From the NCBI GenBank assembly GCA_001970855.1, contig LSSN01004230.1, forward strand, positions 1 to 17,863: a stretch of DNA of 17,863 nt, read 5' to 3'. The notes under the pieces are model-generated. The model did not search any database, was not told the DNA's origin, and saw only the letters and a program-made list of their open reading frames with translations. Positions 9,320-17,863 of the stretch are shown here, one piece after another (within the stretch, counting starts at the first letter, position 1; each line of letters opens with the position of its first letter). This DNA is from Smittium culicis. Lineage: Eukaryota > Kickxellomycota > Harpellomycetes > Harpellales > Legeriomycetaceae. The translations under genes and the position numbers were made by a program.

Positions 9320-9910
9320 ACATTCCAAATTTTATCTATTTTTTTATTATAAATATTATGATACAAATGTTGCAATTTTATAATTTTAAACCAGCTATAA
9401 AAGTTACAAGAATTCTCAAAAAATGGTATCTTATTAAAATCACAGCACTGTGTAACATTGTTTCGAATATCTAATCTAAACTAAGATCATGTTTCCAATC
9501 CGCAGTTTTTTAAAGGTTGGTAATATACTAAAAAAATAAAAGTAAATAAAAAAAGTTTCAAGGTCCTCGAATAGTAACTTGTCAGAATTTTATCACCACT
9601 CTAATAAATCTATAATTTATTTCTTAAAGATCTTGTACCTAAATTAATATGATTGCAATTGCAAACTATTGCGAAAAGTGTAGGCCAATGTAATAAAAAA
9701 TTATTATTTGTAACAAAATCAGGAAGAAAAAAAAACACCAACACCATACATTTTTGTTTTGAAGCCGTTTTTTTTTTTTCTGAATTTGTTAATTAAAAAA
9801 AAAAGCTTTTACGTTTTGCACGTAATGATTTTTAACATTGGGTACATTTAAATATAGCTTCAGTAATTCTATACCATTTATTTACCCAAGTGAAATCAAT
9901 CCCGGTACAC
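9320..9910. other. Spacer upstream of the glycosylase gene
   Basis: AT-rich; the part near 9320-9450 should hold the glycosylase promoter and 5' UTR. There are several A and T homopolymers (for example 9724-9736 and 9768-9779). No gene or RNA is recognised. Confidence 0.6.
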
Positions 9911-10105
9911 TTAACCCTTTCCCGTTCAACACCCTTTAAAAAACAATTTTATGATTCGTTCATGATTTTAAGCAAGTTTATTATATGCTGCTTATTTAAA
10001 ATATACCAATACTTCCTAAGACCTCGGAACTAACCTGCTTTTATTGAATATAATTGGTTAATCTTTTGTTGATCAAAAACAGTCTACCACCCGCGAAAGG
10101 ATTAA
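9911..10105 (+). mobile_element. piggyBac-like MITE, copy 3
   Basis: 195 bp between TTAA 9911-9914 and TTAA 10102-10105. The ends are CCCTTTCCCG and CGCGAAAGGA. Internally it carries the family blocks AAAACAATTTTATGATTCGTT, ATACCAATACTTCCTAAG, CCTCGGAACTAA, TTGATCAAAAACAGTCTACC. Forward orientation, non-coding. Confidence 0.85.
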
Positions 10106-11065
10106 ATAAACCACTATTTATTGATGTGATTAAAACCCTGGAAATATTACCACTATTATACTATCAACAATTATAAATATCATAAATTCATCAAAATACT
10201 ATCTTTCCGGAAAAATATATATAGACTATAAAACAAATAAAGTGTGGTATTTTATTACTGGAAATCATAAATGATACTGCTAGTAACCAAATCTTTCTGA
10301 ACGTTGGAAATCGTTATAAAGCTAATTAAAAGCGAATTTCAAATATATGAAATTATACTGGTTTTAAAATATGCTCTTTTTTCTTATATACTATATTGAC
10401 ATGGTGGACTGGCACGCGAGGAGGTGTGGTATATGTTGCTATATAAGACTCCTAAAAAATATACAAAGTTAAACAAATATACATGAACATTTTAATATAT
10501 ATAGTAATGTACATATATATTAAAATTATGTATAAAAAAAACGAAAATATCAATGTATATATTGCAATATTCTTTTGCAAGACTTTAGATTTGAAATTTA
10601 ATTTATTATTGGTTTATTTTTATTTTTTGCATTACGGACCACTTTTTCTTATAACGTAAAATTTCTTCAAAATATAACCTCGTTTTACTGAATATGAAAT
10701 TTAATTTTTTACTTAAATTGTTATTTTAATATACTATAATTACAATTTAGCGTTTAACTTGAAATAAAAAATTTGAAAAAAATCGATAAAAATTTATTCT
10801 TGTTATGACTAAAATACCTTCATATTAAATGAGAGATTCTTTAAAAACCACCAATAATATTTCCATAATATATTGCATAATCCAATAAAGTTGAAGTGCA
10901 ACAAAGTGCTCTCTTCATACAGAATCCCTCAAATCATTAGTTAAATTTGACTATAACTAGGAAAAAAATAAATGTAAATTGTTTACCAAAATACATAAAT
11001 TGGATAAAAATAAATGATTAAAAAAAGTCAATTATTAAAATTTGAGTGTATTAAATTAATTTTAT
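10106..11065. other. Gene-free AT-rich spacer with a palindrome
   Basis: No gene is recognised. It contains a perfect 14-bp hairpin at 10489-10526 and a brief GC-richer patch at 10400-10435 with no recognised identity. The remainder is low-complexity A/T sequence. Confidence 0.6.
10489..10526. repeat. AT-only inverted repeat (14-bp arms)
   Basis: Arms ATTTTAATATATAT (10489-10502) and ATATATATTAAAAT (10513-10526) are perfect complements around a 10-nt loop. In AT-rich DNA this may be chance; alternatives are a cruciform site or a terminator-like hairpin. Confidence 0.55.
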
Positions 11066-11262
11066 TTAACCCTTTCCCGCTAAAATTTCTTAAAATAAAA
11101 GAATTTCTTGATCCGTTTATGATTTATATGCTGGGCTGTGAATTGCTGAAATTCAACAATAAAACTATAATTATATGTACTTTGGAACTTACTTATTTTT
11201 ATCGAATGAAGTTAGCTATATTTGGTAGACCAAAAACAGTCTATTGTCATGGAAAGGGTTAA
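11066..11262 (+). mobile_element. piggyBac-like MITE, copy 4
   Basis: 197 bp between TTAA 11066-11069 and TTAA 11259-11262, with ends CCCTTTCCCG and CATGGAAAGGG. The centre has diverged, but GTTAGCTATATTTGGTAGAC and CAAAAACAGTCTA are preserved. It lies about 155 bp downstream of the phosphatase stop codon and could contribute to its 3' flank. The 82-codon open frame across it is fortuitous. Confidence 0.83.
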
Positions 11263-11417
11263 AAAAATTAATGGTCCTATTTGGAATTTAATAAATTTAA
11301 TAAATTTGATTTTATAGAAAGCAACTGATCTGATATCATTTTTATTTAAAAATATTGATAAATAAAGCAGTTTTTTGGAAAATAATCATTTCAGGATCAA
11401 TAGAGACGTGAAACAAA

Positions 11418-12860
11418 TTACACCAGACATTCGGCAGTATAATTTTTAGGGATGAGTGAGTATATATATTTTGAGTAAACTTTGTAATCACATTCGCTTA
11501 AATCGCACCATGGTTTTTTATAGCCTTCAATTGGCAAAACTTTCAGGATACGTCCGTTGTTGAATATCCTTATTTTGTAATTGTCAGAAATTTTTGATTT
11601 CCATAGTTCGATTATGACATTTGCATTATATGGTGGGAATAGAATATTGAAGTCGTCGGCTTTAAACCCACCCAAGATTTTATTTATTGTACTTTCGTGG
11701 CCAGAGTAAATACTGAGGCGAGTTCTAGGTATAGGCTTATCATTTCTCTTCCTCTTTAAAATCTCGAATTCTAGCTCTTTCATCAGCTGATCAAATAGCG
11801 GACTTGCAGTGAGTTTTACGTATTCTAGAGAATTTTTATTGTCTCTGAAAGAAAATCGAGTCTCGAAATGAATACCGTCTAATTCTACTTTTGCATCACT
11901 CTTATTTGCGCATTTACCGAGCTTGTTGCACGGAAATGGGATTTTATGACATATTCTCGATTCAAGAAAGTCGCATTGGTATTTCTGGGACATGTTAAAT
12001 TTAGTAATGTTTGGCCTATAATCATCAATCATTAGATTTATCTTACTGTTTATCTTTTTATTTTTTTTTAAGTATGACTGGTATTGACGTGATGAATACA
12101 TTTCATTTCGCAAAGTATTTATTCTTTTACAGCCTTTGTAATTAATGAACATGCTATCGTTTTTACTTGGATAGTGATATTCTGTTATTTTTACGTTCTT
12201 TTTTTGATTAGCTAAGGGATAGAGGCCTGTAAGCACAAATCTTGCAGTTTCCTGTGTCCTGTCAACAAATGTAGTTCTGACATTGATTTGACCCTGATCG
12301 GTAATATCATTATCCAAGAATTTCAACTTTTCAACGTATACTTTACGTAAACTTCTACCAAGGTTTAGCGATGCCAAGGCCCCTTTTCTTGTTAGTTCTC
12401 CTGGTAAACACTGAGAATATTTAGAGACTTTATAATCGAAGCTTGCGGTTTTATTTGAAATGTCGACGATATATACAGGACGTGCGATTGGTTCGTATTT
12501 TTTTTTGTTGCATAGTTTCCACAATTTCTTGTCTGATTTATTGATTAAGTAAGGAGCTCTATCACCATGTCTCATAATAAGCTGAACGTATACAAGCTCA
12601 CTATCTTTAACATTGGAATAAGTGTGGTGGTTCAGTACGTTTGACCGGCAATAGTCATAATCAAATTCTTTTGATTCTGGTATAAAGATACCTTTAGTAG
12701 GATACAATACTCTAATTTTTTTTGTATACAAGTTCAATGAGTTTGATGAATAGTTACTATAAAAAATCTTTGCAGATAAAGATACTAATGCAAAGAAATA
12801 AAAGTAATTTCTAAGCTTTTTGAATATATTAATTAAATTTAATGATTTTTTCAATTTCAT
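11418..12860 (-). CDS. Membrane-anchored histidine acid phosphatase (PXYLP1-like)
   Basis: 480 aa in a single exon, ATG at 12860. A basic N-terminus and a hydrophobic segment (about residues 18-37, NYFYFFALVSLSAKIFY) without an obvious cleavage site predict a type II signal anchor, catalytic domain in the secretory lumen. The branch-2 histidine phosphatase motifs are in order: RHGDRAP (97-103) with the nucleophilic histidine, GELTRKG (154-160), RTTFVDRTQETARFVLTGLYP (195-215), and SGHES (386-390), where H388-E389 stands for the usual H-D/E acid pair. The tail ANVIIELWKS...YKIRIFNNGR followed by a Cys pair resembles 2-phosphoxylose phosphatase/ACPL2 more than secreted yeast Pho5 or phytase. 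Substrate is unknown: phosphosugar, phosphoprotein or general phosphomonoester are all possible. It stands alone with long spacers on both sides. Confidence 0.85.
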   Translation of the reverse strand: MKLKKSLNLINIFKKLRNYFYFFALVSLSAKIFYSNYSSNSLNLYTKKIRVLYPTKGIFIPESKEFDYDYCRSNVLNHHTYSNVKDSELVYVQLIMRHGDRAPYLINKSDKKLWKLCNKKKYEPIARPVYIVDISNKTASFDYKVSKYSQCLPGELTRKGALASLNLGRSLRKVYVEKLKFLDNDITDQGQINVRTTFVDRTQETARFVLTGLYPLANQKKNVKITEYHYPSKNDSMFINYKGCKRINTLRNEMYSSRQYQSYLKKNKKINSKINLMIDDYRPNITKFNMSQKYQCDFLESRICHKIPFPCNKLGKCANKSDAKVELDGIHFETRFSFRDNKNSLEYVKLTASPLFDQLMKELEFEILKRKRNDKPIPRTRLSIYSGHESTINKILGGFKADDFNILFPPYNANVIIELWKSKISDNYKIRIFNNGRILKVLPIEGYKKPWCDLSECDYKVYSKYIYSLIPKNYTAECLV

Positions 12861-13991
12861 TTTTAATATTTGTTTTTCTATAGATATAACCTAAAATCTT
12901 TGATCAAAATATATATATTATTTTTCTACTTTTATTATTTAATAAAAATTATTTTACATAATTTTTGTTAGTATAAATATTAAACAATAAGAATTTTGAA
13001 AAAAATATGAATGCTTTGTTATTTATAGGCTGATTTGATTGCAATGTTTCAGTTTTTAATTTCCTTTTTTATAGAGTATAAAAATAAAGTATGTGATTCA
13101 ATAGCTGTAAAATAAAACATGTAATAGTTAATGTATAATTAGATTTTAGTTCTTTTTTTCACAGGAGAATCTGGCCCATAATGAAGATGTTTTATTTTAT
13201 CCATATTAAAAAATTCATTGGAGGGTTTTTAGTATTTTAGTTTCATATTTTGGCCATAAATAAAACTATAAAAAAAACAGAAACCTTTAAAGCAAGATTA
13301 CTCTTTTTTTTTTTTTCACTCGCGATAAATCTTGTATTTTATTATAATTTATTGTTTTTTTTTTTTAGAACCGATGAACTACTTTGAAATTTCGGTGTAA
13401 AAAAAAGTAAATTAAACGAAAACAGTAAAATTGATCGTTTAGCGAATTTTTTTATGGTAAAGCTGGTTTTTTATTAGACTAATAAAGTTTTGCTTATGAG
13501 TACTATCTCTTTAGATAATTTATAATGATTTTGGCATTGATTACAAAAAAGGTGGATTTAGAATATTTTTGTATTTTTCATTTCGGGCATATTATATATG
13601 AAAAAGAGGAAATTCTTGTAGTAGCACATAAATTTTTTCTGTGGGTAATTAAAAGTAGATATTGGCTGAGATTGTAAATTTCATAGGTTTTTACTCGTGG
13701 TGCTGAAGCAATATCTAATGATTTGGAGGCAGTAGCAGTGTGATAAATATTTTACTTTATAAAGATTTAATAAATGTGATTATCTGATATGAAGAATTAA
13801 AAAACAGCGACTAATAATGTTAGAAGGGCGGTTAATGGTATACATACATTAATGTACTTGTGAAATTATTTTGTGATGTGGTATACATTGTTATCTATAA
13901 TTTTATAGCAAGTTTTTTTATCAAACTATGTGTTAGAATTGGTATTACGTATAATAGATTCTCAGAATGATTGTTTAATAAAAATCGTGAA
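12861..13991. other. Spacer upstream of the phosphatase gene
   Basis: More than 1.1 kb, T-run-rich (for example around 13302-13316 and 13353-13368). The first ~150 bp next to 12860 should hold the phosphatase promoter on the minus strand. No tRNA, ORF or repeat family is recognised. Confidence 0.6.
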
Positions 13992-14186
13992 TAAACCCTA
14001 TCACGGGCGGTAGACTGTTTTATGACTATCAAATATAACCAACTGTGTTCAAATATAGCACTTTAATTTGATATTCAGATAGCAACTATAGTATTATAAA
14101 ATGATAGAAAATAATGAATTTGCTTTTAATTCACAAACGAATCATAAAATTGATTTTTAAAATTATGCTGTACTGGAAAGGGTTCA
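13992..14186 (-). mobile_element. piggyBac-like MITE, copy 5 (reverse)
   Basis: 195 bp in reverse orientation. The left end reads TAAACCCTATCACGGGCGGTAG and the right end GGAAAGGGTTCA, so both flanking TTAA sites carry one substitution. Internally, on the minus strand, AATTTTATGATTCGTTTGTG and CACAGTTGGTTATATTTGAT match the family. Old, non-coding copy. Confidence 0.8.
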
Positions 14187-14726
14187 AGAACTCTAAAACA
14201 TGCGTGTGGGTAAGGAAATTTTAATCAAATCAGCTATGTGATTTAAAGAATGAAACTGAGTGGGGTTGATTGTAAGTATAAGGGGGAAAGTATATAGGGA
14301 TTATACAGAAATTTTAAGCGGTTGGATAGAACTAAATACCACTCTGCTACCAAGTTAGCTTTACTATGTGCATAAGTTTTTTGCAAAATAATTTAGTAAG
14401 ATTTATTTATGATATCAGGATTGTTAGTCCATAAATAGGCAATAGCCTTTAAAAATTCGAATCTTTTTTTATTTGGGGGTGATTGTAAAAAACATTTCTC
14501 TATTTGATAATAGATTTCTGAAAGTTGATAAATCTATGGGCATTTGAGTATACTTATAAACTATAGATAATCGTTGTTTAAAATTTATCAGGCCAATAAC
14601 AGCAAACCACGCATGAATGGTAAAAAATTAGCCTGGCCTAAAATAAATAGTAAAGTCTTAATTCCAATGAACCACGCTTTTACTAGCTGCGGTAGGCTAT
14701 TGGATTGAAATATATACTTAAATTAA
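14187..14726. other. Spacer, nothing recognised
   Basis: Somewhat less AT-biased around 14590-14700, where AACCACGC occurs twice (about 14614 and 14671), but there is no gene, RNA or defined repeat boundary. Confidence 0.5.
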
Positions 14727-15116
14727 GTAACAACGCTTTCTCGTATAATACTAGATAATTATTCGAATTTTATGATTCGCCAGTGATTTATGACATTTTG
14801 TTATTTGCCTTTTTTATTTTATAACATTGCAATTATATGTCTTTAACCCTTTCCCGTCCAACGCTCTTTAAAAAAATCAATTTTATGATTCGTTTATGGT
14901 TTATAAGCAAATTTATTATTTGCTATTATTATAAGATAAACCAATATTTCTTAAGGCCTCGGAATTAAAGTATTTTAATTGAACGCTGTTGGCTATATTT
15001 GGGTGGCCAAAAATAGTCTACCACCCGTGAAAGGGTTAAATTAATTTATATTTATTGAAGGCTGTTGGTTATATTTACGTAGATCAAAAGCAATCAGCCG
15101 CCTGTGAAAGGATTAA
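14727..15116 (+). mobile_element. piggyBac-like MITE, copy 6 (outer, interrupted)
   Basis: An older copy split in two by copy 7. The left half (14727-14846) begins GTAACAACGCTTTCTCG and contains GAATTTTATGATTCG and TTATTTGCC. The right half (15036-15116) contains TATTGAAGGCTGTTGGTTATATTT and AGATCAAAAGCAATCAG and ends GTGAAAGGATTAA. With the inner copy and one TTAA removed, the spacing from GATTCG to CTGTTGG is 102 nt, against 106 in copy 7, so the halves make one standard-length element. Confidence 0.8.
14843..15039 (+). mobile_element. piggyBac-like MITE, copy 7 (inner, best preserved)
   Basis: 197 bp between intact TTAA 14843-14846 and TTAA 15036-15039. The ends CCCTTTCCCG and CGTGAAAGGG are inverted repeats of about 10 bp with one mismatch. 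The internal blocks are AATTTTATGATTCGTTTATG, AGGCCTCGGAATTAAAG, TTGGCTATATTTGGG, CAAAAATAGTCTACCACC. It sits inside copy 6 in the same orientation, so it is younger than that copy. Confidence 0.88.
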
Positions 15117-16190
15117 AGTGCAGGTTTGAATTTTTTAGCCTAAAATCTTTAATTATGACTCAAAGATAAAAAGCCTATTGGCTCTTGATCTGTGAAGCTA
15201 GATAGTCTGCTCTAAAGTCACAATACAGTATTGACTGTCGAATAGAGGTAGTTGAGGGTAGTTAATCGACGGCCGAGAACGAGTCAGCGAAGTTATTGAT
15301 CAGTTACGCAAGGTTGGTGGAACAGCCAGCATAGCATGCGATCCTATAAGCAGTCCAAGGAGTTCTATATACTAGTGTCATTTTTAGCCACTATTAAGCA
15401 GAACAGTCAGCTAGTTATGTAATATTAGCAGGGAAATTCAGCGGCAATTACGCTTTTTACGTACATATAGCGATTATCGTTTTTTACTGGGAGATTAGTA
15501 CATTTGTAAGTTTGCGTAAGTGGTTATATCAAAGTGCAGAAATAATTCAATATTATCCCGAAAGCCCCAACCATATTTGTAAAAGGTAGCCGTCAATTTG
15601 CTATCTACAATGATAACCGCTAAATAGGCACTTAGAAAATTGATGCAGCTCAGGGACCTTAGTGAACTATTAGCGGATTTTCTTTAGCGTAGACTAATAT
15701 TGCATTATTGAAGAATAATCTATTTCTATCTCGCTCAAAGAAAAAAAGGCCAACTACTCCAATCTGACTATAATAGCCTTAGGCTTTTAATTCCGATGAC
15801 GAATAACCAGTGTTAAATTAAGTGCCCTAAATATCTTCGTACACTTAAGGGCAAACAGAGATCAAGATGCGTGATCGGTTATTTGATAGGATAATCAGCA
15901 AGAAGGCAGAGGAGACTGTAGAGACAACAGTTAAAGCGTTACTGCAAATCAGGTATGCGAAGCTCGACATTTAGTCACTGTAAAAAAAAATGAGTCTCGT
16001 TGAATACTCACAGGAATGAAAGCGCTGTCTCTGATTTGCAGCGTAATTATATCGCAGCCAATGGAATTACCTTGAAATTGAAAAATCCCTCCTCGAAAAA
16101 GCCAATCACTTATAGGATAAAATATTAGCCAATCCACTTCAACCAAAAATCAAAGTCAATCCAATATATCTCCTCCACCCACTTCTAAAA
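15117..16190 (+). other. Decayed, higher-GC region, possible retroelement relic
   Basis: Base composition is clearly less AT-rich than the flanks from about 15180 to 16150, the same impression the dead DIRS body gives. No long plus-strand frame survives. A 35-codon frame at 15867-15974 reads MRDRLFDRIISKKAEE... ALLQIRYAKLDI, and further plus-strand fragments (SQWNYLEIEKSLLEKANHL, DKILANPLQPKIKVNP) look protein-like between stops up to 16190. ALLQIRYAKLD is loosely reminiscent of LTR-retrotransposon Gag, but I cannot assign it. An 11-bp inverted repeat CTGCAAATCAG/CTGATTTGCAG lies near 15942 and 16029. Confidence 0.35.
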
Positions 16191-16199
16191 TGTAAAATG

Positions 16200-16552
16200 T
16201 TGGTGGAGATTTTCTGATTTCCGTTGGCTTTTGTTTTTTTATAACTGGCGTTTTAGATTAGATTTCCAGCTAATACAGTCGTTTCTAAAAGAAAAAGCCG
16301 AAATTCACATATAAGAGAACCTAATCAATCCTTCCTTCCTTCTGGTTAGCCATTTTGTTTTGACTTTTATCTTTTTTAAATCTTTTCCTTTCTTTTCTTA
16401 GGCATTTGTTTGTTTTCATTCACAAACAAACTTATATAAAGAATTTAGAAGGATCAAGTAAAAGATCCCTCTTTTAGCATTAATCCACTCCCAATTCCAC
16501 TGCTATTCACTATCATTTTACTTCCACTTACCTGTTTAAAAACTTATTGCAA
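16200..16552 (+). promoter_or_regulatory. Promoter and leader of the mannosyltransferase gene
   Basis: A pyrimidine-rich promoter region (CCTTCCTTCC near 16329; CTTTTCCTTTCTTTTC near 16383). A TATA box TATATAAA lies at 16433-16440, 113 bp before the ATG at 16553. A perfect 9-bp hairpin TTTGTTTGT/ACAAACAAA (16405-16413 and 16422-16430) sits two bases upstream of the TATA box and could bind a dimeric regulator. The leader is C/A/T-rich and G-poor. Confidence 0.55.
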
Positions 16553-17674
16553 ATGATTAAGTTTGTTCCTCGCCGGATAAGCTCCCTTCTCCAAATCATC
16601 CTACTTGCACTTTTGTGCCTAATAGGCCTGCACTTTATTTTGAAAACTGAAACTAGTGCCGTGGTCAATGAAATCGCTAAGCCTGCTAGTCTCAAACAAG
16701 AGAATGCTGCTGAATCGCCCTCTGATCAGCGTCTTCTTCAAGAAGATACCCGTCAAAGCCCTTCAAAAGTCAAAGCCGCTCTAGTTTCCTTGGTCAGAAA
16801 CACTGATTTGCATGGAATGAGACAAACTATTAGGCAAATTGAAGACAGATTCAATCACAAGTTCAACTACCCATACATTTTCTTAAACGACGTCCCTTTC
16901 ACTGAAGAATTCAAAAAGGGTGTACAGGATCTCACTAAGTCTCAAGTTTCTTTTGGAATCCTCGATAGTGAATCTTGGGGTTATCCATCCTGGATCGACC
17001 AAGCTAAGGCCCAAGACGTTTTAGATAAAGCCGACTATATCAACGGAAAAAGCAAATCCTATAAATTTATGTGCAGATTCCAGTCTGGCTATATCTACAG
17101 GCATCCCCTTCTCAGCGAGTTAGAATTTTACTGGAGAATTGAACCTGACGTCAAATATTACTGTGATCTCGACTATGATCCTTTCAAATACATGAAAGAT
17201 AATGGCTACAAATATGGTTGGAATATGGCTCCTAACGAGTACATGAAAACTATCCCTACCCTATGGAACACCACTAAAAACTTCATGAAAGAAAATCCTG
17301 ACCTTATCCCCAAAAAGAACTTGCTTGAATTCACCACTGAAAACGGCGAATATAACGGCTGCCACTTCTGGACCAACTTCGAAATCGTCGACTTATCCTT
17401 CTACAGATCTAAAGAATACAAAGCTTACTTTGAATACTTGGACAAATCTGGAGGTTTCTTCTACGAAAGATGGGGTGACGCTCCCGTACACACCCTAGCC
17501 GTCGCCATGTTCTTGCAAAAAAGTCAAGTCAAATACTTTGGTGATGTTGGTTACTACCACCCTGCTATGGGTTTCTGTCCAAAAGACTCTAATAAACTTG
17601 GAAAGTGCGTCTGTGACCCTGAAAAGGAAAATGAATTTAACTACGGATGTAGAAAAAGATGGGACATAGTATAG
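16553..17674 (+). CDS. KRE2: Alpha-1,2-mannosyltransferase, GT15 (KRE2/MNT1/KTR)
   Basis: 373 aa, one exon. Transfers mannose from GDP-mannose in alpha-1,2 linkage to O- and/or N-glycans in the Golgi lumen, building cell-wall mannoprotein. A short basic tail and a hydrophobic segment at about residues 12-31 make a type II anchor; a stem of about 45 residues follows. The GT15 motifs are in order: NYPYIFLNDVPFTEEFK (105-121), SWGYPSWID, YKFMCRFQSGYIYRHP (170-185), EPDVKYYCD (197-205, metal/nucleotide site), YGWNMAPNEY, GCHFWTNFEI (269-278; E277 aligns with the Kre2 proposed nucleophile), YERWGDAPVH (304-313) and GYYHPAMGFCP. The C-terminal Cys-rich tail CVCDP...GCRKRWD is also typical. The first in-frame ATG is at 16553. 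Codon choice is markedly C-ending, unlike the AT-ending codons of the other two genes, which suggests high expression. It may equally be a KTR paralogue. Confidence 0.94.
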   Translation: MIKFVPRRISSLLQIILLALLCLIGLHFILKTETSAVVNEIAKPASLKQENAAESPSDQRLLQEDTRQSPSKVKAALVSLVRNTDLHGMRQTIRQIEDRFNHKFNYPYIFLNDVPFTEEFKKGVQDLTKSQVSFGILDSESWGYPSWIDQAKAQDVLDKADYINGKSKSYKFMCRFQSGYIYRHPLLSELEFYWRIEPDVKYYCDLDYDPFKYMKDNGYKYGWNMAPNEYMKTIPTLWNTTKNFMKENPDLIPKKNLLEFTTENGEYNGCHFWTNFEIVDLSFYRSKEYKAYFEYLDKSGGFFYERWGDAPVHTLAVAMFLQKSQVKYFGDVGYYHPAMGFCPKDSNKLGKCVCDPEKENEFNYGCRKRWDIV

Positions 17675-17863
17675 AACATTCAACCTCATATTATTGTGAT
17701 CAACCCCTCTTTCTAAAACCCCTCATATTTTTTTATATTTCATACTTTTCTACATCACCCTCCTACTTATTCCCATTTATTAACTAATACATTACATATA
17801 AATTTACTTCATTTTACCCTCTTTTTTATCTCCTTTTCCTTCCATAATCATTCTATTAAAAAA
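17675..17863 (+). other. 3' flank of the mannosyltransferase gene
   Basis: Strongly C/T/A-rich and almost G-free after the stop at 17672, consistent with a 3' UTR in this genome. No perfect AATAAA is seen before the window ends. Confidence 0.5.

Noticed and set aside
9135..9383. 82-codon open frame on the plus strand
   Set aside because: Antisense to exon 1 of the glycosylase gene and running into AT-rich spacer; no recognisable protein.
11014..11262. 82-codon open frame on the plus strand
   Set aside because: It ends in the TTAA-flanked element copy 4; other copies do not keep the frame.
14586..14702. Possible short inverted-repeat element beginning CCAATA and ending TATTGG
   Set aside because: Only about six terminal bases match; no duplication or second copy was seen.
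15500..15540. Possible primer-binding site (TGGTTATATCAAAG) after an LTR end
   Set aside because: Resemblance to TGGTATCAGA is partial and no second LTR copy was found in the window.
15949..16146. Minus-strand open frame of 65 codons
   Set aside because: No recognisable domain; the opposite strand has more protein-like fragments.
17495..17689. Minus-strand open frame of 64 codons
   Set aside because: Antisense to the conserved end of the GT15 gene.
1..17863. tRNA, rRNA, CRISPR array or gene cluster
   Set aside because: No cloverleaf with a TTCRANNC loop, no rRNA-like block, no regularly spaced direct repeats, and the three genes are functionally unrelated.

Overview
The window looks like nuclear DNA of a fungus. 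Spacers are extremely AT-rich with long A/T homopolymers. One gene carries two short GT-AG introns (86 and 89 nt), and there is a fungal GT15 mannosyltransferase. The combination of a DIRS-type retroelement, a PXYLP1-like membrane phosphatase and very low GC suggests an early-diverging ('zygomycete'-grade) lineage, possibly an insect-gut Harpellales fungus such as Smittium. That placement is recognition-based inference, not something the sequence proves.

Layout. 1-3248: AT-rich, with decayed coding-like scraps at the left edge (a possible Myb-like repeat near 209-300) and two copies of a ~195-bp transposon. 3249-7518: a complete but dead DIRS-type (tyrosine-recombinase) retrotransposon with outer inverted repeats, gag, RT/RNase H and recombinase relics, and an internal complementary region next to the right repeat. 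8035-9319 (minus): a three-exon Mag1/AlkA-type 3-methyladenine DNA glycosylase. 9911-11262: spacer with two more transposon copies. 11418-12860 (minus): a single-exon, membrane-anchored histidine acid phosphatase. 12861-16200: gene-poor, with three more transposon copies, two of them nested, and a decayed higher-GC stretch. 16553-17674 (plus): a single-exon KRE2/MNT1-family alpha-1,2-mannosyltransferase with a TATA box, ending near the right edge.

The three intact genes are unrelated in pathway (DNA base repair; a secretory-pathway phosphatase; Golgi mannosylation) and do not form a cluster. The phosphatase and the mannosyltransferase are both predicted type II membrane proteins of the secretory pathway, which is probably coincidental. 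Mobile DNA dominates the rest. The small repeats (seven copies) have TTAA at or near both ends and CCCTTTCnCG-type ends, the hallmark of non-autonomous piggyBac-like elements. One copy has inserted into the TTAA of an older copy, which directly supports the TTAA target. No transposase for them is present. I found no new defence, toxin or biosynthetic system. The most informative items are the fully readable DIRS architecture with its end-junction copy, the TTAA element family with its nested pair, the mutation pattern in the dead gag, and a possible dual-targeted DNA glycosylase.
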